This document shows, piece by piece, positions 5,423 to 5,432 of a DNA stretch of 5,432 bases. The stretch is from CAYQTL01 sp964420405 (GTDB taxonomy: Bacteria; Acidobacteriota; Thermoanaerobaculia; Thermoanaerobaculales; Sulfomarinibacteraceae). A model generated the notes under the pieces. It had not been told where the DNA came from. It was given only the letters and a program-made list of their open reading frames with translations, and made no database searches. The position numbers and the translations under genes are program-made. The stretch covers positions 1 to 5,432 of the forward strand of contig CAYQTL010000145.1 of NCBI GenBank assembly GCA_964420405.1, written 5' to 3'. Every line of letters begins with the position of its first letter. Positions within the stretch are counted from its first letter, which is position 1.

Positions 5423-5432
5423 AAGCGACGTC

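Larger units (their letters stand above)
5208..5432. other. Non-coding ligA upstream region with clustered inverted repeats
   Basis: No gene of known type is seen. The region holds the ligA ribosome binding site and four perfect inverted repeats (5268-5298, 5303-5321, 5354-5367, 5406-5422). The nonamer TCGGGGCGA also occurs three times: at 5270-5278, at 5337-5345 and inverted at 5288-5296. The second copy takes part in a weaker stem around 5335-5350. The ligA promoter should lie here, but no convincing -35/-10 pair can be chosen. Confidence 0.5.

Overview
The window is very GC-rich chromosomal bacterial DNA in which every supported gene lies on the minus strand, so the reading order runs from high to low coordinates. 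Nothing in it is mobile or viral. The host cannot be named from these genes. An NAD+-dependent ligase shows it is a bacterium, and the GC-saturated third codon positions and the signalling genes fit a free-living, environmental high-GC lineage.

Layout, in transcription order. Positions 5432-5208 are a non-coding leader packed with four perfect inverted repeats. ligA (5207-3177) is a complete NAD+-dependent DNA ligase. A possible 30-codon basic ORF (3180-3088) overlaps the ligA stop by ATGA and the next gene's start by TGATG. At 3088-2015 is a stand-alone cobalamin-binding sensor whose B12 domain carries the two CarH/LitR photoreceptor motifs (W-x9-EH and E-x-H-x2-G) behind an N-terminal helical domain, with no DNA-binding domain. 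At 2018-978, overlapping it by GTGA, is a diguanylate cyclase with a PAS-like N-terminus, a coiled coil, and a GGDEF domain with intact catalytic residues and I-site. A 327-bp gap (977-651) with three inverted repeats follows. Last is a flavin reductase-like (flavoredoxin-type) protein (650-1, cut by the window edge), which unusually starts with a Sec-type signal peptide.

The most interesting element is the coupled pair of B12 sensor and diguanylate cyclase. The simplest model is that light and/or cobalamin status, read by the sensor, controls c-di-GMP synthesis by the cyclase, as a two-gene counterpart of B12-photoreceptor/GGDEF fusions. This is inference from motifs and tight gene coupling. 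The pair appears to be cotranscribed with the essential ligase gene. The flavin reductase has its own strong ribosome binding site and a palindromic operator candidate, so it is probably a separate transcription unit.
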